Part shown: positions 28,168 to 35,721 of the stretch, one piece after another
Layout: each line of letters begins with the position of its first letter
Numbering within the stretch: position 1 is the stretch's first letter
From: Stappia sp. MMSF_3263
Lineage (GTDB): Bacteria; Pseudomonadota; Alphaproteobacteria; Rhizobiales; Stappiaceae
Length of the DNA stretch: 64,000 bases
Assembly (NCBI RefSeq): GCF_030733745.1
Contig: NZ_JASHIK010000001.1
Location: 62,001-126,000, forward strand
Reading direction: 5' to 3'
Made by a program: the position numbers and the translations under genes
Notes under the pieces: model-generated
Databases searched by the model: none
The model's input: the letters and a program-made list of their open reading frames with translations, nothing else
Told to the model about the DNA's origin: nothing

Positions 28168-28273
28168 AGCTTCGCGGAAATGGCGTTATGGCCAAGCCAG
28201 AAGTTTGATAGTACGTTTCGCAACGGATCGGGGGGTAAACGTCTAGCCGGAAAGGGGTGTTGTCTGTCGGGCC

Positions 28274-30046
28274 GTGCGTGGGGCATGTGCGGGCTTGGGG
28301 CGGCGCCGGACACGTTTGCGCAAACTGTCTTTTGTGTTCTCGCTTACGCCGGCAACGGCGTCCATAACGTCGTATCTGACGTTGCTCGCGGCTGCCATCG
28401 CGATTCCCTTGATTGCGTTTGCGACCTTTCTCTTCCTGGAGATCGAGACGAACGAGCGAAAGGATCTGCGCGAACGGGCGACCACGGATGCGCGTTCGCT
28501 CGGGCGTATTGTCGAACGCCATCTCACCGACATGACGTCGACGCTGCGGTTGCTCGCGGTCTTTCCGGAACTGGAGGAGGGTGACCTTCGGGGTTTCCAG
28601 AACCGGACGCAGCACATCCTGTCGTCGTATTCGATCTATCTCATCCTGGTGGACGAGACCGGACAGCAACTGCTCAACACCCGCGTTCCCTACGGCACGC
28701 CGCTCGGCCCAACGTCCAATGTCGCCGCGCTGGAGGCAACCCTGGCCAGTGGCAAGACCACCGTCTCGGACATTTTCTTCGGCAAGACGGGCGGCGAGTG
28801 GGTGTTCAACGTCATCATGCCGCTGCCGGAGGGGCAGCGCGATGTGGGTGCAGCGCTTATCCTGACCCAGAGCACCGAGCATGTTCAGACCGTGCTGTCG
28901 CGGGAGATGATCCCGCCCGGCTGGAGCGCTGCCGTTGTCGACCAGAACGACATGGTCATCGCCTCCAGCGGCGCCAATGGGCCGCCTTCTGCTTCGGCCT
29001 TTCCCGCCGATCCGCATTACGGGTTCAATCGCTTCAGCGGTTCCGTGGGATACGAGCAGAACGGAGAAGCGATGGTGAGCGGCTATGCGAAGCTGCCGAG
29101 CTTTCCCTGGGTGGTGGTCGTGTCGGGGCCGGTCGCCTCGGTGCAGTCTTCGGTCGTGACATGGAAGCTGCTGGTTTTCGGCAGTATCGCTTTCATCGCC
29201 ATGAGCATGCTGCTTGCCTATCTCGTGGCCCGCCAGCTCAGCCGTTCCGTGCGGCAGTTGTCGCGGATGGCGGAGCGGATGGGGCGCGGCGAGGTCGTCG
29301 CGCCGCTGGAGACGCGGGTGCTGGAGGTCAACCAGATCGCCGTGGCGCTGTGCAATGCCTCCTTCGACCGCAGCGAGGCCGAAAACCGCGTCCATCTGCT
29401 GCTGCGTGAACTGGTTCATCGCACCAAGAACGTACTGGCCCTTGTGCAGGCGATCCTGCGGCAGATCGCGCGCCAGTCCGCCACCAAGGAAGAGTTCCAG
29501 GAGGCGGCGGACACCCGGCTGCAGGGCCTTGCCCAGTCCGTCGGGCTGCTTGCCCAGGAAAACTGGTACGGCGTGTCGATGCACAGCCTGATCGACCAGC
29601 ATTTGTCGACCGTCGGCGTCTCGCTCGATCAGCGGGCAATCGACGGCGAGGATTTCGTTCTCGGGGTCAGCGCGGTCCAGAATCTCGGTCTCGTGCTGCA
29701 CGAGCTTGCCACCAATTCCATCAAGTACGGGGCGCTGCAGAGCCCGCTCGGCTGCATCCGCATCTCCTGGACTGGCGCCGGCGACCGGCGGGACGAGCCG
29801 GGCGTGCTGCTGGAGTGGCGGGAGGAGGGCGGCCCACCGGTCACGCCACCCGAGCGGAGCGGCTTCGGCTCGGTGATCATCGAGCGGCATGCGGCGGCGG
29901 CTTTCTCGGCCAGCGTAACGCTGGAGTATCGGCCAGACGGGCTCTACTGGTCGTTGCATGCGCCCTGGTCGGCGCTGCGCAAGGAGGGGACATCCAATCC
30001 GCTCGACGCGGTTGCGGAGAACCTCACCTACAAGGCTGCCGAATAA
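28274..30046 (+). CDS. HWE/HisKA_2-type membrane histidine kinase with extracytoplasmic sensor
   Basis: About 590 residues. The first helix (LLAAAIAIPLIAFATFLFL) leads to a periplasmic double-Cache-like domain (about 60-300, ending YAKLPSFPWVVVVSGPV), a second helix, and a HAMP-like segment. The kinase core is HWE/HisKA_2 type: ELVHRTKNVLALVQAIL with phosphoacceptor His 382, and N box LHELATNSIKYGAL. The last G-box is reduced to SGFGSVII. The start is uncertain: GTG at 28274 is the longest, and later GTG/TTG codons before the first helix are possible. No response regulator is nearby. HWE kinases in alphaproteobacteria often serve general stress or light signalling. Confidence 0.87.
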   Translation: MRGACAGLGRRRTRLRKLSFVFSLTPATASITSYLTLLAAAIAIPLIAFATFLFLEIETNERKDLRERATTDARSLGRIVERHLTDMTSTLRLLAVFPELEEGDLRGFQNRTQHILSSYSIYLILVDETGQQLLNTRVPYGTPLGPTSNVAALEATLASGKTTVSDIFFGKTGGEWVFNVIMPLPEGQRDVGAALILTQSTEHVQTVLSREMIPPGWSAAVVDQNDMVIASSGANGPPSASAFPADPHYGFNRFSGSVGYEQNGEAMVSGYAKLPSFPWVVVVSGPVASVQSSVVTWKLLVFGSIAFIAMSMLLAYLVARQLSRSVRQLSRMAERMGRGEVVAPLETRVLEVNQIAVALCNASFDRSEAENRVHLLLRELVHRTKNVLALVQAILRQIARQSATKEEFQEAADTRLQGLAQSVGLLAQENWYGVSMHSLIDQHLSTVGVSLDQRAIDGEDFVLGVSAVQNLGLVLHELATNSIKYGALQSPLGCIRISWTGAGDRRDEPGVLLEWREEGGPPVTPPERSGFGSVIIERHAAAAFSASVTLEYRPDGLYWSLHAPWSALRKEGTSNPLDAVAENLTYKAAE

Positions 30047-30263
30047 CGGGCGGCGGCGGTCCGGTCTTGCCGTCGGCCGTCAGTATTCGGCGGTTGCCCT
30101 TCGGTCGCCGTCGGTTGCGTCCTTCCGGCAAAGCTCACCGGTCGCCTCTTCGCCGGGGACGTTCCGTCAGCCCGGCTCGCTGCGCCGTGCATCCAGCCTC
30201 GGCCCAATGCGCCTGAACTTCAGCGGAAGGCCTGCGCGCCCAAAAAGATGGGCCGCCTTCTAG

Positions 30264-30902
30264 CTATCTCTGCAGGCTGTCGACGATCAGCCACAGGCCG
30301 GAGAGCGAATAGACGGCGACCAATGCGTATTTGAAGCCGGCGGAACCGGCCACTGTCTCGCGTGTCAGCATCCTTGAGGAGAACAGCAGCACGTAGCTGG
30401 AGAAGATGACGGCGCCAAGGACGAGGCAGCCGAGAACGATCGCCAGCGGCACATACCAGGGGGAGTCCTGGCGCACGCCCGTTGCGATGATCAGGATCCA
30501 GCCGACGACGGCCTTCGGGTTGAGGATCTGGATGAAGAACCCGCGCCGGAAATTGCCGGCAAGGCTGGTTCCGGCAGTGCCTGCCTCGCCGGCCGTGCCC
30601 GCAGGGCGGCGCATGTTCGTCTTCCAGGCCAGCCACACCAGGTAGAGCCCACCCGCGATGCCGATCGCCGTCATCGCCGCGGGCATGGCGGCAAGCACTG
30701 ATGACAGTCCGATCGCGGCAAGCAGCGCCCATGTCTGGCCTGCGGTCATGACGCCGGCCGTCACCGCAAAGCCGGGCAGGCGGCCCTGCTGGATCGCCGT
30801 GGTGGCGATGGTCATGTTGCCCAGACCCGGGCTTGCCGCGCCGACAATGTAGACGAGGAAGGCGGACAGCATATTCGCCAAATCATGGGGCATGACCGAC
30901 AT
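30264..30902 (-). CDS. LysE family amino-acid exporter
   Basis: A 212-residue six-helix LysE/RhtB-type exporter. The conserved entry IVGAASPGLGNMTIATTAIQQGR lies near residue 18, and NFRRGFFIQILNPKAVVGWI occurs around residues 116-135. An Ala/Gly/Thr-rich linker (RPAGTAGEAGTAGT) separates the two halves. The substrate is unknown; the family exports amino acids or homoserine lactones. It is convergent with the HWE kinase and divergent from the biosynthetic cluster, with 424 bp between start codons. It might serve that cluster, but nothing in the sequence proves this. Confidence 0.88.
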   Translation of the reverse strand: MSVMPHDLANMLSAFLVYIVGAASPGLGNMTIATTAIQQGRLPGFAVTAGVMTAGQTWALLAAIGLSSVLAAMPAAMTAIGIAGGLYLVWLAWKTNMRRPAGTAGEAGTAGTSLAGNFRRGFFIQILNPKAVVGWILIIATGVRQDSPWYVPLAIVLGCLVLGAVIFSSYVLLFSSRMLTRETVAGSAGFKYALVAVYSLSGLWLIVDSLQR

Positions 30903-31094
30903 GTGCCAGGAGATCCGGTAGCGGGTTGAAGGGGAGGGGAAGCGGACGGCGCATTATAGCAAGGTCGCCGCAATCCCAGATAGTCGATATTTGTCTCCAG
31001 CCCGCAATCCGGGTGGCTCCTCGCCTTTCACACTGACAGGAAACGCGTCTTTCAGGGCGTACGCGGCGCACCCTCTAAATTCTTACCCTGATAA

Positions 31095-31272
31095 ATTTAC
31101 GTAAATGTCGGAATGCATATGCATTTGGTCGTCTATTATATAGATAGTGACTCACATGATATATTTAAAGAATTTCGTATTAATCTGTCTTTATGATAGA
31201 TAATACAAAACAAATACTTTGAATATCATGCCAATTTATATGAATTGGCCGGATTTTTGGTGAATCTATACA
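31095..31272 (+). promoter_or_regulatory. AT-rich promoter island with three palindromes upstream of the biosynthetic cluster
   Basis: Within the 424-bp gap 30903-31326, bases from about 31070 to 31310 are strikingly AT-rich against GC-rich surroundings. Perfect palindromes are ATTTACGTAAAT (31095-31106), AATGCATATGCATT (31112-31125) and GCCAATT-N6-AATTGGC (31230-31249). A plausible promoter is TTGGCC (31245-31250), 16 bp, TATACA (31267-31272). The third dyad overlaps its -35 box, centred near -40 as for an activator site. No gene is seen in the gap. Confidence 0.5.
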
Positions 31273-31326
31273 AAATCCCGAGCGTCACGTGTCGACGAAA
31301 CACCATATATGTTTGGAGGATGAAGC

Positions 31327-32304
31327 ATGCTGAACCGGGACGACCAGATCGCTCATGAGATGTTCCAGGAGATCCAGTCTCCGGATCAGCCGCGCCAGAA
31401 GGTGCTCGACAGCCCGCATCTGCACAAGTTGCAAAGGATGCATTTCCTTCTCTTCGACGTGCTGCCGATCGTCGGAACGGTCTGCGCGGTCGCGCTGCTC
31501 TTCTTTCATCCGGTCTCGGTGGTCGACATCGCGCTCTTCGCGGTCATGTGGATACTGACGGGGCTGGGCGTTTCGGTCGGCTATCACCGCCTGTTCACCC
31601 ATCGCAGCTTCAAGACCACGCCGGTGGTGCGTGCGCTTTTCGGCATCTTTGGCTCGATGGCCGGACAGGGCGGTGTGATCTCCTGGACGGCCATGCATCG
31701 CAGACATCATGAGCTGGGCGACCAGGACGGCGACCTGCACTCACCCAACCTGCATGGCAGCGGTCTTGTCGGCAAGCTCAAGGGCTTCGTGCACGCACAT
31801 TTCACCTGGATGGTCGCGCATCCCTATCCCAACGTCGTCCACTATGCCCCGGACCTTCTGAGGGATCCTGTGATCATCTGGGTCAACAGGCACTATTACA
31901 CTTGGATTGTTCTGGGGTTGCTGGCTCCCACGCTGATCGGTGCGCTTGTCACGCAGACCTGGATGGGGGCGGTGACCGGCTTCCTGTGGGGGGGCATGGT
32001 GCGCATGTTCGTCGTCGAGCAGGGGATCTTCTCGCTCAATTCGCTCTGTCACCTGATCGGACGGCGTCGCTTCGTCACCGATGACCAGAGCACCAATATC
32101 AGCTGGCTGGCACCGTTCATCTTCGGGGAATCCTGGCATCACAATCACCATGCCTTCCCCGGTTCCGCGTCGTTCGGCCTTGCTTGGTACCGCATCGACC
32201 CCGGTTACTGGGTCATCTGCATGCTGTCTCTCCTCGGACAGGCCTGGGACGTCAAGGTCCCCACGAGGGAGCAGATCAGCCGCCGGGAAATCCGCGCGTC
32301 CTGA
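31327..32304 (+). CDS. membrane fatty-acid/acyl-ACP desaturase
   Basis: A 325-residue di-iron membrane desaturase of the stearoyl-CoA/JamB-like family. The three histidine boxes are intact: HRLFTH (87-92), HRRHH (124-128) and HHNHH (271-275). About four membrane helices flank them. GGAGGA lies 6 nt before the ATG. It is the first gene of the cluster and sits directly before a stand-alone ACP. With the fatty-acyl-AMP ligase further down, this reproduces the ligase-desaturase-ACP set that makes terminal alkenes or alkynes in jamaicamide-type pathways, or double bonds on ACP-bound chains. Regiochemistry, and desaturase versus acetylenase activity, cannot be read. Confidence 0.9.
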   Translation: MLNRDDQIAHEMFQEIQSPDQPRQKVLDSPHLHKLQRMHFLLFDVLPIVGTVCAVALLFFHPVSVVDIALFAVMWILTGLGVSVGYHRLFTHRSFKTTPVVRALFGIFGSMAGQGGVISWTAMHRRHHELGDQDGDLHSPNLHGSGLVGKLKGFVHAHFTWMVAHPYPNVVHYAPDLLRDPVIIWVNRHYYTWIVLGLLAPTLIGALVTQTWMGAVTGFLWGGMVRMFVVEQGIFSLNSLCHLIGRRRFVTDDQSTNISWLAPFIFGESWHHNHHAFPGSASFGLAWYRIDPGYWVICMLSLLGQAWDVKVPTREQISRREIRAS

Positions 32305-32340
32305 CATTCTCGACCAGCAGTGAAAGAGGAGGGAGATCCC

Positions 32341-32628
32341 ATGGATCATGTCCAGATTGCAGAACAGATCGACGAAGCGGCCGTTGCCGCCTGGCTGAAG
32401 TCCTACATCGCAAATGTGCTCGGCATGGAAGATGCCGCGATCAAGGGCAGCGACGGGCTTGACTCCCTTGGCCTGGACTCGGCGCTGACCACGGCCCTGG
32501 CGATGGACATGGAAGGATGGCTCGGCATCGAGATCCCTCTGGCCATCCTGTTCGAGGCGGAGACGCTCGACAAGATCGCCGAGGGCGTCACGCTCGAGAC
32601 CCAACGCCAGCAGGTAACCGCAGGATGA
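32341..32628 (+). CDS. stand-alone acyl carrier protein
   Basis: A 95-residue acidic carrier protein. The phosphopantetheine serine is Ser47 in SLGLDSALTTALAMD, followed by WLGIEIPLAILFEAETL as in acyl carrier domains of modular clusters rather than housekeeping AcpP. GGAGGGAGA precedes the ATG at 32341. It probably receives a fatty acyl group from the cluster's fatty-acyl-AMP ligase and presents it to the desaturase, methyltransferase and P450. The cluster's own phosphopantetheinyl transferase would activate it. Its stop overlaps the next start as ATGA. Confidence 0.92.
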   Translation: MDHVQIAEQIDEAAVAAWLKSYIANVLGMEDAAIKGSDGLDSLGLDSALTTALAMDMEGWLGIEIPLAILFEAETLDKIAEGVTLETQRQQVTAG

Positions 32629-33524
32629 GCACCGCCATGAAGAACGACCAGCAGGACTATGGCGGCTCGATGGCCGCCGTCCAGTACCACTACGATGTCA
32701 GCCGGGAATTCTACAGCCTCTGGCTGGACGAGAGCCTGACCTATTCCAGCGCTCTTTGGGAAGGCGAGGACGATACCCTGGCCGCAGCCCAGCAGCGCAA
32801 GATCGACCATCACCTGAGCGAGGCGCGGGTCGCGCGGGCGACCTCGCTTCTCGACATCGGTTGTGGCTGGGGCGCGCTCGTGCGCAAGGCCAGCGCCTTT
32901 CCCGCGCTCGAGCGCATCGTCGGGCTGACGCTGAGCGAGGACCAGGCAGACCAGGTCCGCGGCTTCGCGATCCCGAAGATCGAGGTGCGCCTGGAGAGCT
33001 GGACGCAGCACAAGCCGGATCAGCCTTATGACAGCATCATTTCCGTCGGCGCCTTCGAGCATTTCGCCAAGCCCGAGGACAGCCGGGAGGTGAAGATCTC
33101 CACCTACCGGGATTTCTTCTCCACCTGTTCGGGATGGCTGACGCCGGGCGGGCGGCTTTCGCTCCAGACCTTCGTCTACGGCACGATGCGCAACGAGGAG
33201 GCGAGCGAGTTCATCAACGAGGAAATCTTCCCGGCCGCCGACCTTCCCCGGCTGGAGGAGATCGCCGCGGCAATCGACGGCGTGATGGAGATGACCTACC
33301 TGGTCAATCACCGCCTCCACTATGCGCGCACCTATGACGCCTGGGCGCGCAACCTGCGCCGCCGGCGGGACGATGCGGTTCGCCTTGTCGGCGAGGAGGT
33401 CACCGAGCGCTACGAGCGGTACCTGAAACAGACCTCGATCGGTTTCTACACGGGCAAGATCGGCCTGCTTCGCATGTCGCTTCGTCCCACGGACCGTGGC
33501 GTGTCCGTCCTGGCGAAGATCTAG
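32625..33524 (+). CDS. cyclopropane-fatty-acid/mycolate-type SAM methyltransferase
   Basis: A 299-residue enzyme with only the catalytic domain of the CFA synthase family. The SAM site is SLLDIGCGWGALV (about residues 74-86). SVGAFEHF matches the mycobacterial CmaA/PcaA/MmaA form rather than bacterial phospholipid CFA synthase. The N-terminal YHYDVSREFYSLWLDESLTYS is the family substrate-gate segment, and the C-terminus has HYARTYDAWARNL. Mycobacterial relatives act on chains bound to a carrier protein, which fits the coupled ACP (4-bp overlap). The product could be a cyclopropane or a methyl branch placed on the double bond made by the desaturase. Confidence 0.88.
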   Translation: MSTAMKNDQQDYGGSMAAVQYHYDVSREFYSLWLDESLTYSSALWEGEDDTLAAAQQRKIDHHLSEARVARATSLLDIGCGWGALVRKASAFPALERIVGLTLSEDQADQVRGFAIPKIEVRLESWTQHKPDQPYDSIISVGAFEHFAKPEDSREVKISTYRDFFSTCSGWLTPGGRLSLQTFVYGTMRNEEASEFINEEIFPAADLPRLEEIAAAIDGVMEMTYLVNHRLHYARTYDAWARNLRRRRDDAVRLVGEEVTERYERYLKQTSIGFYTGKIGLLRMSLRPTDRGVSVLAKI

Positions 33525-33633
33525 GCCGGCAGGCCTCACCGCTTCTCATCGCGGCATGACAACACGGCGGCGGCGCGGGTCCCGCGTCGCCGGTCGCTCT
33601 CCCCTTGCGTGACCAGGATCAGGGAACAGTGCA

Positions 33634-34923
33634 ATGACCCTCACGGCCCCAACCCAGAGCAAGGTTCCGAACCCGGCCGCTGCGGGACGCGCCGCTGCGG
33701 ACATCGTGTTCAACCCGCTCGATCCCGCCTTCCGGGAGGATCCCTATCCTGTCTATGCAAGGCTGCGCGCGGAGGCGCCGGTCCTGCGGACGAAAGGCAC
33801 GCTGATCCTGTCCCGCTACGAGGACGTGCTTGCCGTCCTCCGCAGCCGGAAATTCAGCGTCAGCCTGATACCCGACACCGTGGTCAAGCAGGCCTCGCGG
33901 CTTCGCTTCACCGAATACGGCCAGATGCTGCGCTTCCTGCTCGCGTCTATCGTCTTCACCGACAATCCCGACCACATGCGGCTGCGCCGGCTGGTCAACC
34001 AGGCCTATTCGAATGAGGTGGTCAACGCCCTCCTGCCGGTGATGACGGACCGGATCGAGCGGCTGCTGGCCGGGCATGCTCGCAACGGTGCCTGCGAGAT
34101 CATCGGCGACATTGCCGAGCCGCTGCCGATCCACATCCTGTGCGACTGGATGGCGGTGGAGGAGGAGGCCCGCCCCGGCATCGCCGAGAAGGTGCACGCG
34201 GTGCGATACCTTCTCGATCCCGGCATGATGAACCGGGCGAGCTTCGAGACCGCCGCACGCAGCATGCAGGAGCTGACGGGCTATTTCGGCGAGCATGCAG
34301 CGCGCCTGCGCAAGTCCGGCAAGGACACGCTGGTGGCCCGGCTCCACGAGGCCCGTTTCGACGGTCAGGGCCTGTCGGACGAGGAAATCGCCTTTGCCTG
34401 CGTGATGTCCTTCGTCGCCGGCACGGAAACGACGCAATGCCTGATCGGCAACATCACGGACGCCCTCCTGAACGAGCCCGGCCAGTTTGCGGCGCTCGCC
34501 GGAGATGACGCCGCGATCCGGGCGGCCATCGAGGAGGTGACGCGGCACGAGACGCCGCTGCAATTCACCAAGCGGCTCGCCGTCGAGGACTGCAACGTCG
34601 GCGGCATCGACATCCAGGCGGGCGAGCAGATCCTGCTGTGTCTTGGCGCTGCCAACCGGGACGAAACCGTTTTCGAGGACGCGGACGCGCTGCAACTGCA
34701 AAGGTCCGGGCCTGCTCATGTCGGCTTCGGCTTCGGCATGCATTCCTGTCTCGGCGCGCTTTTGGGACGCGTGCAGAGCGTCACCTTCCTCAAGGTGCTT
34801 CTGGACGGCTACGAGGCGTTCGAGCGCGTCGAGCAGCAGCGTACCTGGCAGGCCAACAGCCTCATCCTGCGCGGTCCGGCGCGGCTCGACCTGCGCTTCG
34901 CGGCAAGACGGGGGATCGCGTGA
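33634..34923 (+). CDS. cytochrome P450
   Basis: A 429-residue soluble bacterial P450. The I-helix oxygen-binding motif is FVAGTETT (about 260-267), the ExxR salt-bridge motif lies in AIEEVTRHETPLQFTKR, and the heme loop is FGFGMHSCLGALLGR with the heme-ligand Cys at 372. AGGGAA precedes the ATG. No ferredoxin or reductase gene lies in the cluster, so electrons must come from shared partners. It is placed to hydroxylate or epoxidise the ACP-bound acyl chain or the final product, similar to the P450s of polyyne clusters. Confidence 0.92.
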   Translation: MTLTAPTQSKVPNPAAAGRAAADIVFNPLDPAFREDPYPVYARLRAEAPVLRTKGTLILSRYEDVLAVLRSRKFSVSLIPDTVVKQASRLRFTEYGQMLRFLLASIVFTDNPDHMRLRRLVNQAYSNEVVNALLPVMTDRIERLLAGHARNGACEIIGDIAEPLPIHILCDWMAVEEEARPGIAEKVHAVRYLLDPGMMNRASFETAARSMQELTGYFGEHAARLRKSGKDTLVARLHEARFDGQGLSDEEIAFACVMSFVAGTETTQCLIGNITDALLNEPGQFAALAGDDAAIRAAIEEVTRHETPLQFTKRLAVEDCNVGGIDIQAGEQILLCLGAANRDETVFEDADALQLQRSGPAHVGFGFGMHSCLGALLGRVQSVTFLKVLLDGYEAFERVEQQRTWQANSLILRGPARLDLRFAARRGIA

Positions 34924-35699
34924 GGGCGTGCACCGACATATTCGCGAGCGATCGCAAGGAAAGCGCGCTCGATCTCTATGCCTTCCATCACGCGGGCGGC
35001 AGTCGTCATTCCTTTGCCGCCTGGCAGAACCGCTTTCCCGATGCCATCGCCCTCCACCGGGTGCAGCTTCCCGGGCGAACCGCGGAAACGAGCGACCTTC
35101 TACCGAAATGGGCGGGGGGATTGATCCCGGACCTGGCGCGCAGCTTCCTGCGCGAGCGCGCGGGAACGCAAAGGCCGTATGTCTTCTACGGCCACAGCCT
35201 CGGTGCGCTGATCGCCTTCGAACTGGCCCGGTTCTTACGCCTGCTCGGTGAGCAGATGCCCGTCGGGCTTGTCGTTGCCAGCCGGCGTGCGCCGCAATGC
35301 CAGCTCACCCATGGCGAGCTTTTCAGCCTGCCCGACGGGGATCTCGTCGCCGCGCTGCATCGTCTGGGCGGCGTTCCCGCGCATATGCGCGGCAAGGACG
35401 ACTGGCTGCGACAGATGCTCCCGGTCATCCGGGCCGACCTGATGCTCTCCGACATCTACCGCTATGCCGGCCAGCCGCCGTTTGCCTGCCCGATCCTGGC
35501 GGTCAAGGGATTCGACGATCCGATCCTCTCGCGCGACGAGCTCGCCGCCTGGTCGACCCACACGACACGGGAGTTCGTCTGCGCAGAACTGTCGGGCGCG
35601 CATTTCTTCGATGCCGCGGGAACGGCGCAACTGCAGGAAATTCTCGTAGAGACACTGGCCCGCTGGGTCGAATTCGAGCCCGCGGCCGTGCCCGCGTAA
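34920..35699 (+). CDS. type II (GrsT-like) thioesterase
   Basis: A 259-residue alpha/beta hydrolase of the external thioesterase family. The nucleophile is Ser93 in YGHSLGAL, with acid and base candidates Asp in KGFDDPI and His in SGAHFF. LYAFHHAGGSRHSFAAWQ at the N-terminus and LPGRTAETSD are family signatures. The GTG start at 34920 overlaps the P450 stop (GTGA). Such enzymes clear misloaded carrier proteins. Because the NRPS here has no thioesterase domain, it could also release the product. Confidence 0.9.
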   Translation: MRACTDIFASDRKESALDLYAFHHAGGSRHSFAAWQNRFPDAIALHRVQLPGRTAETSDLLPKWAGGLIPDLARSFLRERAGTQRPYVFYGHSLGALIAFELARFLRLLGEQMPVGLVVASRRAPQCQLTHGELFSLPDGDLVAALHRLGGVPAHMRGKDDWLRQMLPVIRADLMLSDIYRYAGQPPFACPILAVKGFDDPILSRDELAAWSTHTTREFVCAELSGAHFFDAAGTAQLQEILVETLARWVEFEPAAVPA

Positions 35700-35721
35700 A
35701 CAGCCTTTCCGGAGGGACACC

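Noticed and set aside
27622-31326. A prophage or integrative element inserted at tRNA-Arg
   Set aside because: No integrase, phage gene or repeated tRNA 3' end can be seen between the tRNA and the biosynthetic cluster; only a decayed SDR gene is present.
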